64,000 nt of DNA from Adiantum capillus-veneris. Lineage: Eukaryota; Streptophyta; Polypodiopsida; Polypodiales; Pteridaceae. The stretch lies in NCBI GenBank assembly GCA_014529385.2, contig CM043942.1:28821469-28885468 (forward strand), read 5' to 3'. Below, one piece after another: positions 33,387 to 44,870 of the stretch (positions within the stretch are counted from its first letter, which is position 1; each line of letters begins with the position of its first letter). Made by a program: the position numbers and the translations under genes. The notes beneath the pieces were generated by a model. It did not search any database, was not told where the DNA came from, and saw nothing but the letters and a program-made list of their open reading frames with translations.

Positions 33387-33667
33387 TTTTAGATTTACAC
33401 CACTCTACTGCTTCACACAGGTCTAGGGCACTTCCTTGTACGGCTAGTGTCTCCGGGCTGACCACCCATAGCATAGGTTGTACCTTGTCCGGTCGCCCGA
33501 GTTTAGGACCGGCCGCTCACTTGAGTTGGGCGTCCACCTTGGACACTCATATATATGGTGCCAAGGGGTATACATTTCATCGTATCATCATTGTACGGAT
33601 CTTCTTGTTCTGATAGTCATGGGGGGCTGATCGCCCCCTCTTCCCCTATACCAACGTTTTGTGTTGT

Positions 33668-33727
<60 letters not shown>

Positions 33728-33744
33728 GCACATGCGCACTCTCA
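33387..33744 (+). repeat. LARD-like 5' LTR
   Basis: It contains tatatatgg (TATA-like) near 33550 and (TC)n at 33669-33724, and ends cacatgcgcactctca. Confidence 0.8.
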
Positions 33745-33746
33745 CA

Positions 33747-33758
33747 TGGTATCAGTTG
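33747..33758 (+). promoter_or_regulatory. Primer-binding site
   Basis: tggtatcagttg, two bases after the LTR, keeps 9 of the 12 bases of the usual initiator-Met tRNA site. Confidence 0.65.
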
Positions 33759-34283
33759 CCTGCGGTGAGGGCGCATCATCACCTGCATGAGGTTCCCCTC
33801 CCAAGGGCTGGATCAGACAGCGTTTTCTGCAATAGCCAGGAGTCACTCAGCAAACAATCTTTGCAAGAGGGGGTGGCACCATCTTCTGGACAGCATCCAT
33901 CGCTAAGGACTACTATGCCACCTGCGTTTTTGCAATAACTCGCTAGATCTGTTGCTTTCTCCACTAGCGCTATGGGTCTAGGACCCTTTCATCGCGGAAA
34001 ACCTCCTCCTTCCATTTGCTTTAGCCTTTTTTTGTTGTCATCTGCGTTTTTGGCCTGCTGCTGCGTTTTGCAGCACAGGAGGGGAGCGCTAGCCATGCCC
34101 ACCATGGATCTTGCCTCCTACCCGGCTTGGCATCAGGTGCCTTGCCGGCAAGATTCCTCTTCATTTGCTACAGATTTCATCCATATACACCTGCTGTTTT
34201 GTCTGTTTACAGCCCATTAGCGGCAGTGACTTTGATTCACCACCATCTCAGGACCCTCCGCATCGCTTCGGAACCTGCCGAGA

Positions 34284-35000
34284 GTGTACGAGCACGCTAA
34301 ACATCACTGGACAGCAGCGTTTTCATCACCTCGCTGTTGCGTTTTTGGGTGGACAGCAGCCACATGGTTTGTGTTTTTTACAAAGGATGAATTTACCTCC
34401 GGCCAGGACACTATCCGGTGGTGGTCCGTGCGGTCTCTCAGTGACTGCTGCAATACACTGTATCTTCGACATCGGCTTGATCATCTACGGGCGTACGATC
34501 CTTGGGAGATCCATTCATTCCAGCCATCCTTCGGCGGTTGCATACTCCAAAGGGGGTGGTGACTTGTGGTTTGCTATGGACACACCTATGCATCATCAGA
34601 GGAGTTCACACGAGATATGGCCATGCTCATGGCATATGGGATTCCGACATTCCCAGAGAAGACACCACCATCTTGGGTGGATAGACACTTACCACTTGAC
34701 CTCGACACGTCAGATCACTTGCTTACACAGGAGCATCTACATGGACTCAGGGAGAGGATCTTGGATCGCTTCTTGGATAGGTTCATTGCTTGGATCTACA
34801 GACTAGAGTGGGACTTTAGTTCTTTAGACTCTCTTGGAGAGTTTACCCACAAGATGAGGGAGATCAGACATCATTACGAGACTACATCCGGAGTCACCCG
34901 GAGCTTGGCTTGGATGGTAGTGCAATTGCTCTTCTACACTCCTGATCATTTATATTGCTACCTTCAGAGTTGCTTACACTCGCCCTCAGTAACCTTATAG
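34284..35000 (+). CDS. Unidentified ORF of the LARD-like element
   Basis: One frame of about 239 codons has a single internal TGA (34560-34562). The second part, 144 codons from 34566, is uninterrupted and includes FTRDMAMLMAYGIPTFPEK, then RERILDRFLDRFIAWIYRLE and EFTHKMREIRHHYE. The amphipathic, helix-rich character recalls a gag capsid, but no known motif is visible. The degraded counterpart at about 16690-16960 shows the same stretch in order, so the segment is an old part of the family. I do not know its function. A 231-codon frame in another phase (34111-34806) overlaps it and is less likely real. Confidence 0.4.
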
Positions 35001-35879
35001 CAGACTTATCACCCGACCGGAGCAGTAGGACACTCCCAGGTCATTCACATTGAGAGCCACACCGAGTTGCGGCTTGGTGGCGTTGTTGGCGCGGATTTTG
35101 TTTTGGTTGACACCGAGGCAGGAGATACAGGTAAGACAATGCGGACAGATTGGCCTCGCCTTTCCTCTTCTCAGAGATTATTCACCGCACAGGCTGCTCA
35201 GTCTGCTTTACCTACTTCATACAAGATGATCACGGTGCAGACAGCTTGGTCTGACTACAGCTCTTCTCAGAGGCCCTTCATAACGCAGACTGTTGAGTTT
35301 GGCTTTCCGCTCATCTTGGATTACCCTACCTACTGATAGGACACCATCCGGTGATGGTCCATGCGGTCGTCCGGTGACTGCTGCAGCTTACAGTAGCTTC
35401 TACTGTGCACACTGTTTAGTCTGGCTTTCCTTGTTTCGGAGGAGTTTCCGGCGCAGATTGCTACATCTGCACTTTCCTGGAGTTTTACACAGCTTAGTCA
35501 CCTGGCCACACTGGGTTACAGGTTCATGCATTGACAGGCATCTGGTCATTCTCCTGACGGTTCCTGGGCTTCCCCATTTTCTCCAGCTAATAGACACCAC
35601 AGATCCTACTGGGCAAGACAATTGCACGCCTATTGGCACTTCTTTTACGACAAGGAGTTGTTTTTACACTCGGTTCTAGGCCTTCACGCAATATCTTCAC
35701 CCTGTATCGGCGGAGTACAGCAGTTTGCTACACTGCTCGTGACGGCACTTTACCATGGAGATCTCTCGGAGGTTAGGACACCCCAAACTGCTCTGCAGAC
35801 ATCACAGCAGACATTTTCATCATTTGCCTCACATCTTCGGCTTCATGCGGTTTGTTCAGCATCAGGTGCTGAGAGGGGG

Positions 35880-36166
35880 TATTAGATTTACACCACTCTG
35901 CTGCTTCACACAGGTCTGGGGCACTTCCTTGTACGACTAGTGTCTCCGGACTGGCCACCCATACCATAGGTTGTACCTTGTCCGGCCGCTCAAGTTTGGG
36001 GCCGACCGCCCACTTGAGTTGGGCACCCACCTTGGGCACTCATATATATGGGGCCAAGGGGGGTACACATTTCATTATCATCTGATCATTGTATGGGTCT
36101 TCTTGTGTTGTTAGTCATGGGGAAACTGATTGCCCCCTCTTCCCCTACACCAGCATTTTGTGTTGT

Positions 36167-36255
<89 letters not shown>
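35880..36255 (+). repeat. LARD-like 3' LTR
   Basis: It is homologous to 33387-33744. Its (TC)n run (36170-36254) is longer, and the short ttctgcacatgcgca segment near the end is missing, probably lost by slippage at the repeat. Confidence 0.8.
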
Positions 36256-36257
<2 letters not shown>

Positions 36258-37998
36258 AACGAACTGCCGTCCTTGGGAAATCCATCCGAAACCCTCACCT
36301 GGCGACCAATCCGGTGTAGGAGCACTGCCAACCTAGAAAGCAACTGTCTTCCTCCAATTGATCAGTGCGTCTGATGCACAACAGAACACCTCAAGAGCCT
36401 ACTCACACCTGTGCAAATTGGCTTCTTGGCCCTCCAAGTACAAAGCTAAGTCGTCGGTAAACTCAACGTCAAGAAGCTCATCTGCCCTAATAGGGAGCTC
36501 AAGACCACACAAGTCAACCTGCTGAGAAGTCGAAAATTTGCTCATCGCCTCAGCATAGAACAGAGAAAGGAAGGGAGCAAAAGGGCAACCCTGTCTGACC
36601 GAACGCACGAGCAAGAAGCGCTCCCCTCTTCCCCCTGCCAAAAGCACCTGAGTCGGATTGATTGTGCGCATGCCTGTAGAGAGCTGACACACCTCTGATC
36701 CAAGCATTTGTGAAACACATCCTGCGTAGAGTGCCCTCCAGGAAGTCCCAGTCAACTCTATCGTAGGCCTTGTCAAAATCGAGTAGTAGTATCACCAAAT
36801 CCTCTCCTCGGAGACGCGCGAAGGCAAATGCCTCCCAAAAAGTGAAGATGTTGTCAAGGATACTAAGCTCCTTGACAAAACCTGTCTAGGTCCCATGTAT
36901 AATGCTCTCTAGTAGTAGCTGGATCCTCAAGCTCAGAGCCTTTGCTATAATTTTGTAGGATGAATTGAGGATGGTAATGGGTCGCCATTGTCGAGTCTCA
37001 CCCAAGGAGCCACCCTCCTTGGGAATCAGGTAGATCAAGCCCTCACTCATGTTGTCAGGCATCTCGCCAGTGTGCAAGACATACTGGAATGCGTTGGAAA
37101 GATTTGAACCAAGCAAGTCCCAGTACTCCAAGAAAAAGTTGGAAGTCAAACCATCCTCCCCTAAACGACTCCCTCGGGGGAGTGCTCGAGGGCCTCATGG
37201 AGCTCCTCTAGCTGGAGGGGAAGCTCAAGACTATGTTGCATCTCCTTGGTAACAAGGCAAGGCATCCGTGCCCAAACTTGCTCTTTGCATGCATCCTGGT
37301 GCACTTACCAAGGCTCAACTGACAACAAATCGCGGTAGAAGTCGATAGCAACTACACGCATATCCTCAGGTTCTGAAGAAACTAATCCGTCAGGTCTCCT
37401 CAACTGACTAACATTGGTGTGCGTATGGCGAGGCCCCACTATCTCAAAAAACTCCCCGGTAACTCTGTCACCCACCTGGGTCCACTGAGATGCATGTCAA
37501 TGGAAGGCAAACCCATGCCGCCGCTCCAATGCTAGTCAGCTGCATCTGCTCCTCCAACCATGGACTGTCTTGATGCTGCTCCTGTATCCTCTGTAAGGAG
37601 AAAATGCCCCATCAAAGACGCTTCTCCTCCTCTCTGGCTGCAGCAAAATGAGCTGCAGACTCCTGAAGGAAGAAGCGACTAAGCTCTGTCAGCCCAGAGG
37701 CCACTCTACCAGTAGGGGTGTCCTACGTGCCCAGGCTCTGTCCAAAGTGCCTCCACTGGCTCCTTTAGCGCTGGATCCAGCAAGATCTTCTCGGGGATGC
37801 GTAGCATCGCACCACACCTCCTCTGTCTATCTGTCACAGTGAGAATCACTGATGCGTGGTCAAAGAAAGTAGTCCCTACTAGGATGCAAACAAATCCCCC
37901 TATGTCATAAATGTAATCACTGACGTAGAAGCAATCTATCCGTGAATGATTCACTTCTCCTACCCTGCGCGATCAGAGCCAGGGAAAGACAGGCTGTC
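36256..37998 (-). pseudogene. LINE ORF2: endonuclease end, linker and reverse transcriptase
   Basis: From right to left in minus order: end of the APE-type endonuclease (SLSFPGSDRAG, SRIDCFYVSDY), a linker (37700-37150), then RT with LIYLIPKEGGSLGETRQWRPI, LLLDFDKAYDRVDWDFLEGT, a VRQGCPFAPFLS block and VEFTDDLALYLEG, where Thr replaces the usual Ala of the FADD catalytic box. Frames alternate, so several indels exist. The RT makes cDNA at the nicked target in an intact LINE. Confidence 0.88.
37994..37998. repeat. Gypsy TSD, left
   Basis: CTGTC, identical to 44871-44875. Confidence 0.9.
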
Positions 37999-39749
37999 TG
38001 TCACAGACCGGTGACGTGGCATGGCCAACAGGTTACACCCTGGCAAGACCCAGAAAACGCATTGTAGGGCTGACGTGGCAGCAGTGTACGGACCTCCGAA
38101 AAACGCGGCACAAATTGCGGCGGAAAAAGCGGCGTCTATACGGACTGCCGACGTGGCAAAAGCGTACAGACAAGGCAGCTTTTGGCTACGCAATTTTTAC
38201 GCTAAGCATGAGAGAGAGAGAGAGAGCTTTCGATAAGATGCTTTATTTAAAAATATGGCAACTTTTGGGGCTCTGCTTTTGGCATCCCTTGTAATGAATA
38301 AATAAGTGGCTTGGGCTCCCACTTCTCAGAGCATATGGACGCAAAGTCTGAGAGTAAGACCCCTCCTACTCCTTTGTACTTTGAGCACTGATGTCACGTG
38401 ACACATCCCAACCCTATGTGTCCATGGACAAGCTACACCATAGCAGGGTTCAATCAGTCCAGCTAGTTTAGATTAGCAGTGATCTGGCACTTTTGTGAGT
38501 CTATTCGTAGACCGTGCATGCCCAGTCACTTAGCAATAGATGCATATCCTTCGGTTGCACACAGCATGATCATTAGAATTCCCATCAGAATCCATCAGAT
38601 TCGGTTAGGGGATTTTTCAAGTGCATTTAGCCTATTTTCCATATTTTTGGTTATTTTCACTTATTATTTTTAAGTGACTTTCCAACAAAAGTAGGTAGGG
38701 CAATTTTGCTAAGTTAATATAAGCAAACCCAAGTTAGCACTTTCTGGCAGAAGAGGCAGCAGGAGCTTCCCGCTCAACAGGCAACTTCTCAGCAGTACCC
38801 CCTCAGACCCTCTAGCGTTTTTGCATCTCCCACCTTCCCTTGGCGTTTTCTCAGCATCAGACATCGCCATCAAAGTCCCCACCTTTTCTAGCGTTTGTTT
38901 CCCCATATAGGCAGCCCATTCCTTGGCGTTTTTGCTCGCCAACCACCTGCCCCATTCAGCGTTTTTACTAACGCTAGGCATCTGCTGCAGATCAGCGATT
39001 TCCAGCATCATCAACCAGCGTTTGTGCCTTGCTGCAGCGTTTTGACTTTCAGCCCCAACCTGCCGCATATACACAGCGTTTTCAGCCTATGGTACAGTAG
39101 CAGATCAGCCCCAGATTGGTTGCAGAAGATCCCCCATTTTCAGCCATGAAAACGCAGCCAAAACAGTCATTTTCAGCCACCGAAACAGTCCCAAATTTCA
39201 GCAATTAGAAGATCCCAGATTTCAGCCATCAAGTCGTCGTCGTCATCACCGTCGTCGTCATCGGCATAGTCCAATTGCATCAATCCATTGCATACGCATT
39301 GTACCACTTTGTGCAATCAAAACGTAGACCACTCTCGCCCACGAGAGTGGGGCCTTCGGAGGAGGGTTTTACAACCTCTCAGGTGTCGTATCTCTTCTCT
39401 CTCCTTCTCTTAGTCTCATTCACTTGCACGCACAATATCCACTCACTTTGTTCGTGATCATAGCACTCTCCATAAGACGGAAGGCTCTCTCCTTCCCTAA
39501 GAACTAAAAGGAACCTTGAACAATCAAGATCACTAATCTTGAGAAAATACAACATTCATTCCGTTGCACCTTACAACTGATTAATACAAAAAGAAATACC
39601 GAAAGGGGCGCCAGTCTTTTGGGCCAATATCTCTAGGCACAGAACTCCGCTGGGCCGTGTCGAATCGATTGTGAACTGTGAACTGTTTTGAAGCGAATCT
39701 CTGCTGTGTCGCGGTAGAATCTTTACTTGGAGTGTCCAAGTTTGTTACA
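37999..39749 (+). repeat. Gypsy 5' LTR (split by a solo LTR)
   Basis: The two parts, 37999-38391 and 39581-39749, match the 3' LTR. The microsatellite here is only a short gagagagag, whereas the 3' LTR has about 28 units. Confidence 0.9.
38392..39575 (+). repeat. Solo LTR C (family of LTR A) inside the gypsy 5' LTR
   Basis: It is 1184 bp, TGTCACGTG...CCTTACA, flanked by a perfect TSD ACTGA (38387-38391 and 39576-39580). It aligns along its length with LTR A, including the TAATATAAG promoter-like site near 38716, the agcgttttt phrases and the ggaaggctctc..cttccctaag hairpin near the end. It is a recombination remnant of a full element. Confidence 0.92.
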
Positions 39750-39750
39750 G

Positions 39751-39762
39751 TGGTATCAGAGC
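39751..39762 (+). promoter_or_regulatory. Primer-binding site
   Basis: TGGTATCAGAGC, one base after the LTR end. Perfect initiator-Met-type PBS. Confidence 0.9.
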
Positions 39763-39813
39763 GCGGCCGATTTCTCTTCTACTGGGAAATCCGATCCTTT
39801 TCTCGCGACACTT

Positions 39814-41360
39814 ATGGATTCAAACAAAGATCACTCGACTTCCTCTGCATCTGGGGATGCCGGAAGAGATCATGAAGAAGATTCTCAAGAGGAGTATGGC
39901 CCACCTCGGCCTACTCAGGCGGAGTTTGAAGAGATGGAGCGTCGACGATTGATTAACGATGCGACAAAGATGATGATAAATCTTGCCAAGGATCCCAAAT
40001 TTGTAAAATTTTTTACGCAGACATCCTTCGACGAAGTGCACTCTTAGTGGCGGAAGGCCACAGAACCACCCCTCAAACAGGCACTCAAGAAGCCTCCTAC
40101 TCCGAGGATGTTTACAGAATAAGAATTAGAAGAGGTGGCTGATACACGGCTTACCCAACTTTTTGACCCAACCAACAAAGCCAAAAAGCATGACTGAAAG
40201 CAGAAGAAAGGAACTGACTTCCCGGGTTATTTAAGTCGTCAATCTGCTTTTGCCTCGGCAAGAAAACAAAAGAAGCGTGTCAAATTTGAAGGAGTATCCA
40301 ATTCTTCTTCTTCTTCTTCTGACAGTTCTTCTAGCTCTTTTGACTCAAGCGAAGAAGACAGGAAAGGGAAAAAGTGAAGCAAAAAGCAAAGCTTCGGAAA
40401 GGGCAAGAAAAAGGTAAAGAAGCCCAAGTTTCGCCCAGTTTCTGACAGTCCTACAGAGAACTCGTCTTCAGATAGTTCGGACTTTAATGATCACAGATTT
40501 TATGCAAAGAAGAAGAATTTTTATAAAGCCAACCAGTATGACTTTTTGGAGGATAAAAGCAAGAAAGTTCGAGAATTTAAAGAAGGTGGACAATCAATTA
40601 AATTTGACACTTTTTCTCGATTCCGAGATGCTTCGAGGGCTTTGGCCTTCATATAGCAGTTCGATATAGCGTTCTCTGGAGGGCATTACTCAGAGCACTC
40701 CAAAATTCGGAGGGCTACCTGTTACTTCAAGGGAAATGCTCGAACATGGTGGTCCATTCTTCTATTGAACAAGAAAGCGCCAGTTAAATGGCTGAAATTT
40801 AAAAGGCCTCTATTTCTTCTTGGTTGACTCGGGAGTACGAACGCGACATACGAACTGCTTGGAACCATCTCCGGGTGACCAAGAAAGATACCTTGGATGC
40901 CTATTGCAAGAGATTTTGGAGCTCTTTCTACCTGCTTCTTCATTTAAGAAGATCTCATTTAAAGAACACATTGAGCGGTTTACCTTGGGACTTCCTACGG
41001 AGATCCGAGATCGCTGCTTAAAGCAAAAGTCGGATTCTATTCAAGAATTAATGAGTCATGCGAAACGGGGCTTTGCCATACACTCAGGCAATTTGACTTG
41101 CCCCACAGATGAGATCATGACATAGAAAACAGAAGAGACTTCTAAAAATGAAAGTAGAAAGAAGAAGAGCCCCCAAGATCAGAAAGATAAGGATGCACGA
41201 CCCCGGCTCACTCCTCGGGAGAGAGCCAACTACATTAAAGAGGGGAAGTGTTTTAGATGCGGGGAACAAGGACACATCTCCGCGAAGTGCCCTAAAAAGC
41301 CACAGAAAGAACAAGATCAAGAAACGCCAAAGAGTTCAAAAGCAACTGAGGAACTTGGAC
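39814..41360 (+). pseudogene. Gypsy gag
   Basis: It opens with MDSNKDHSTSSASGDAGR, then an acidic/Ser-rich region, the capsid-like segment (RTWWSILLLNKKAP, YCKRFWSSF, FTLGLPTEIRDRC), and a CCHC knuckle CFRCGEQGHISAKC at 41249-41290. At least six in-frame stops (first at 40045-40047) and a frameshift are present. Most stops are one C-to-T change from CAG, CAA, CGA or TGG. Confidence 0.82.
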
Positions 41361-41371
41361 GGAAAGGCAAG

Positions 41372-41809
41372 ATGAAAGCAAGACAGGTTCCAGATTGCAA
41401 GGGTACTGACCCAAGCATGATTGATGAGAGTACAGAACTTTGCCGAGCTTGGGGCAAAGTGAAAGATCAAGAAGCCCTGATTTTCTTTGATGGAGGAGCC
41501 AAGGCCAACTTCATTTCACCTGAATTGGCAGCACGGCTCGAGATTACAGCCGATCGGATGGGGCCACAAGCAGAGGCAGTTCTAGCGGCACTCGGCAGGG
41601 ACGTAGCCATTACACCTGTCATTGGCAAACTTCGGTTGCATTGTCAGGGGTATTTGGGGCACGAGGATTTCTACATAATGCCCTTGGAAGGTTGTGATGT
41701 CCTCCTGGGAATTCCTTGGTACCATAAGGACAACGCAATGGTCAACTATCGGGCGAGAAAAGCGACTCTGACTACAGGAAAGGGCCGAACCATTGTACTT
41801 GAAACTTAA
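41372..41809 (+). pseudogene. Gypsy protease region
   Basis: A 145-codon frame with the retropepsin-like segment EALIFFDGGAKANFISPEL and the second-half motif CDVLLGIPWYHKDN. The active site reads Asp-Gly-Gly in place of Asp-Ser/Thr-Gly, so catalysis is doubtful even though the frame is open. Confidence 0.8.
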
Positions 41810-42329
41810 GGGCGAGTCTGTCCCTATTGTATTGACTTTCGCCGTTTCAAAATTAATGAAATCCAGTCTAATTGTTTACTCGATCTTTTTGAAAGAGTTG
41901 AATGATGATCATAGGACAAATATGTCTGATCTAGAAAAAGAACGCCAAGATTTTATCCACACTCATGCCGATTGCTTTTTTGAGGGCCTGCCAGGCGAGT
42001 TGCCGCCAGGTCGTCCCGAGGATCATACCATTGACCTGATACCTAGAAGCACACCACCAAACTGGCCACCCTACCGTGTGAGTCGAGCCTAGAATGAAGA
42101 GATTATGAACCAAGTGAAAGACCTCTTGGAAAAGGGTCTTATCCAGCCGAGTACTTCACCTTACTGCTCTCCGGTGTTGTTGGTTTTGAAGAAAGAGGGA
42201 TCTTGGAGAATGTGCATTGACTATAGAGCTCTCAACAAAATCACCATCAAGAACAAATTTCCGATTCCTAGGACCGACAATATTCTAGACCGACTACAGG
42301 GATCACTCGGATACGGAATGGGGAGGTAG
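41793..42329 (+). pseudogene. Gypsy RT, N-terminal part only
   Basis: The frame has a TAG at 42090-42092. It includes the pre-RT region (HTIDLIPRSTPPNWPPYR) and RT fingers ([56 protein letters not shown]). It ends abruptly where the first catalytic Asp block would start. The YVDD box and RNase H are deleted. Confidence 0.85.
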
Positions 42330-43705
42330 TAACGGGATATTCCATTCGGGATGGCTACTTGATGAAGAAAACGATATTGGGCATTACACAGCCGTTGAGG
42401 GAAAAGGTTTTAACCGAATGCCACTGTCCACCATTTACGGGTCACCGTGGCATTGCTACCACCTTGAAAGGTGTGGAGAGAGACTTCTTTTGGCCGAGAC
42501 TCAAGAAGGACGTGGACGATTTTGTACGCAGTTGCTTGGTATGCCTGAAGGTCAAGGTTGACAGGCATAAAGCACAGGGATTGTTACAGTCTTTACCCAT
42601 ACCCACCCACCCCTGGGAAAGTATTGCAACGGATTTCATTTTTGATCTCCCGAGAACACAAAGTGAGCACAATGGTATCTGGACTGTTATTGACAGATTT
42701 AGCAAGCAAGCTCATTTCATTCCGGTGAAGAAAACAGTCAAGCCGGATCACTTAGCGAGACTGTTTGTGGCCCAGATCTTCAAATTACATGGCATGCCTG
42801 AGACAATTGTCTCCAACAGAGACCCCAGATTCACGAATTTGTTTTGGAAGGCTATTTGGGAGAACATTGGCACACACTTGCAGTTCTCATCATCTTTCCA
42901 CCCGCAGACAGATGGGCAATCGAAAATTGCAAATTCAGTCGTACTGGATTTATTGAAGTCTTACATCTAGGATCAGAAAACTCAATGGGAAAAGTATTTG
43001 CCCTTGGTGGAATTTGCCTAAAATAACACGATACACTCTTCGACGGGGAAGGCGCCATTTGAGATTATTGAAGGTGCTACGAAGGTTCCACCCTTCCTAA
43101 GCACGAAAGATGAGATTTTTGAAGCCGACGAGTACACACGGGACTTGGACACAGCTTTTGCCAAGGTCCAGGAGGCTTTGCAGAAATTTCAAGAAAGACA
43201 CAAAAAGGCAGCAGATCGACATCGTTGCGATTTGAAATTGAAGGAGAATTGGGTGCTCTTACATTTTGAGAAGGCAAGCCTGAGAAAGAAAAAGGGAAAG
43301 GAGCGGCTTTTTCCAAAGCTTAGCATGAGATACTATGGACCTTTCCAGATTTTTGAAAAGATAAATGATGTCTCCTTTAGACTAAAGCTGCCCGATACTT
43401 AGAGGATTCACAATGCTTTTCATGCGAGTCTCCTCAAGCCTTTTAAAGGCGACGTGCCCGATGATGGGGAGCCAAATGAGCAACCCGAAGTGGAGGAAAA
43501 CGAGGAGATACTCGTTCCAGAACAGATTTTGGCACATAAAGATAGAAAGGTAAAAGGTAAAATATGAAGGCGGTTCTTGGTTAAATTCAAGAACTATCCC
43601 GCATTGGATGCGAAGTGGATGGAGCAGAAGGACCTGGCAGATACTCCTCAGATTGCGAACCTTTATCTTGAAGCCTTTAGTTTAGCATGGTCTATTCCAA
43701 ATTGA
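42330..43705 (+). pseudogene. Gypsy integrase and chromodomain-like end
   Basis: It resumes with SIRDGYLMKKTIL, then the zinc domain (H-x3-H, C-x2-C in SCLVCLKVK), the core (DFIFDLPRTQSEHNGIWTVIDRF, IVSNRDPRFTNLFW, HPQTDGQSKIAN) and a C-terminal part with LSMRYYGPFQIFEKI and a chromodomain-like FLVKFKNYPALDAKW. Asn stands before RDP where Asp is usual, and Lys stands where the third catalytic Glu should be. Stops at about 42968, 43020 and 43400, and at 43565-43567 (CGA or TGG to TGA), silence it. Confidence 0.85.
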
Positions 43706-44256
43706 ACCCCGAACTCAGCTGGGCGGAATTTGGTGCAGCGGGCATGCACAAGAGGGGAGTCGCTCCACTCCTTTGTCAACAGATTGCCCCGATTTTTTAT
43801 ACTAAAGTCACTGATGTCTCTTTGGAGTTTCAGGGATACTATGAGCTGACAGAATTCTGTTGTATGACTTCATGAACTGGAATTCCTGATAAAATAAAAC
43901 TCGTTTGTTCTTGACTTGTCTAAGTGCAGGAACTGATAGACGAAATGGCTGCAGCATTTCGATCTGAAAAATCTCGATAGACGTAATTGAAATAAGGATT
44001 AGTTAATCGAGCATCTATTCGGTCCCGAGTGGATCTAGATGCGATTGCTAAATACGTTGCCAATTAATAATGGTCTGAGATCCGAATGAATTTTGAATGT
44101 GATTTGTCATGTGATGTCTTGTGATGTGACTGTCGATTGGTACATGTGCTAGATGTGTGTTCCTAGTGCGTCGGTACTAACAGCCAGTGTCTGCTAAGAC
44201 AGTTTATGGCCTCTGTCTGTTTTGCAAGCGTAATCGAGGGCAATTACAATGCTTTC

Positions 44257-44268
44257 AAGAGGGGGGGA
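44257..44268 (+). other. Polypurine tract
   Basis: A caagaggggggga tract lies directly before the TG of the 3' LTR. Confidence 0.85.
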
Positions 44269-44477
44269 TGTCACAAACCGATGACGTGGCATGGCCTGCA
44301 ATACACACCCTGGCAAGACCCGAAAAACGCGTTGTAGGGCTAACGTGGCAGCAGTATACGGACCTCCAGAAAACGCGACGCCAATTGCAGCCAAAAAAGC
44401 GGCGCCTATACGAACTGCTGACGTGGCAAAGGCGTACGCACAAGGCAGCTTTTGGCTGCGCAATTTTTATGCAAAGC

Positions 44478-44537
<60 letters not shown>

Positions 44538-44870
44538 TTGATAAGATGCTTTATTTAAAAATATGGCAGCTTTTGGGGCTCTCCTTTTGGCATCCCTTGT
44601 AATGAATAAATAAGTGGCTTGGGCTCCCACTTCTCAGAGCATCTGGACACAGAGTCTAAGAGTGAGAACCCTCCCACTCCTTTGTACTTTAAGCATAGAT
44701 TAATACAAAAAGAAATACCGAAAGGGGCGCCAGTCTTTGGGGCCAATATCTCTAGGCACGGAACTCCATCGGACCATGTCGAATAAATTGTGAACTGTGA
44801 ACTGTTTTGAAGTGAATCTCTGCTATGTGGCGGTAGAATCTTTACTTATAGAGTGTCAAAGTTTGTTACA
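44269..44870 (+). repeat. Gypsy 3' LTR with long (GA)n
   Basis: It is 602 bp. It has (GA)n at 44479-44534, the gaaataccgaaaggggcgcc block at 44712-44731, and the end gtttgttaca, directly followed by the CTGTC TSD. Confidence 0.9.

Larger units (their letters stand above)
33387..36255 (+). mobile_element. LARD-like LTR element inserted in the LINE
   Basis: It is 2869 bp. The LTRs (33387-33744 and 35880-36255) share acaccactctrctgcttcaca, the tccgg..ccgcc block and catatatatgg, and each has a long (TC)n run. A PBS-like tggtatcagttg follows the 5' LTR and a gagaggggg tract precedes the 3' LTR. The interior encodes no gag-pol domain that I can recognise. A related copy lies at 16505-18975. Confidence 0.85.
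37999..44870 (+). mobile_element. Ty3/gypsy chromovirus-like element with internal deletion
   Basis: It is 6872 bp including a 1184-bp solo LTR in its 5' LTR. The LTRs start TGTCACARACCGRTGACGTGG and end GTTTGTTACA. It has a perfect 5-bp TSD (CTGTC), a PBS at 39751-39762 and a purine tract before the 3' LTR. Order inside: gag, protease, RT start, integrase, chromodomain-like end. Most of RT and all of RNase H are missing, so it is defective. Confidence 0.93.

Noticed and set aside
34111-34806. 231-codon frame as the LARD-like gene
   Set aside because: It overlaps the 34284-35000 frame in another phase, has a less protein-like His/Ser-rich composition, and the alternative frame is better supported by the degraded copy.
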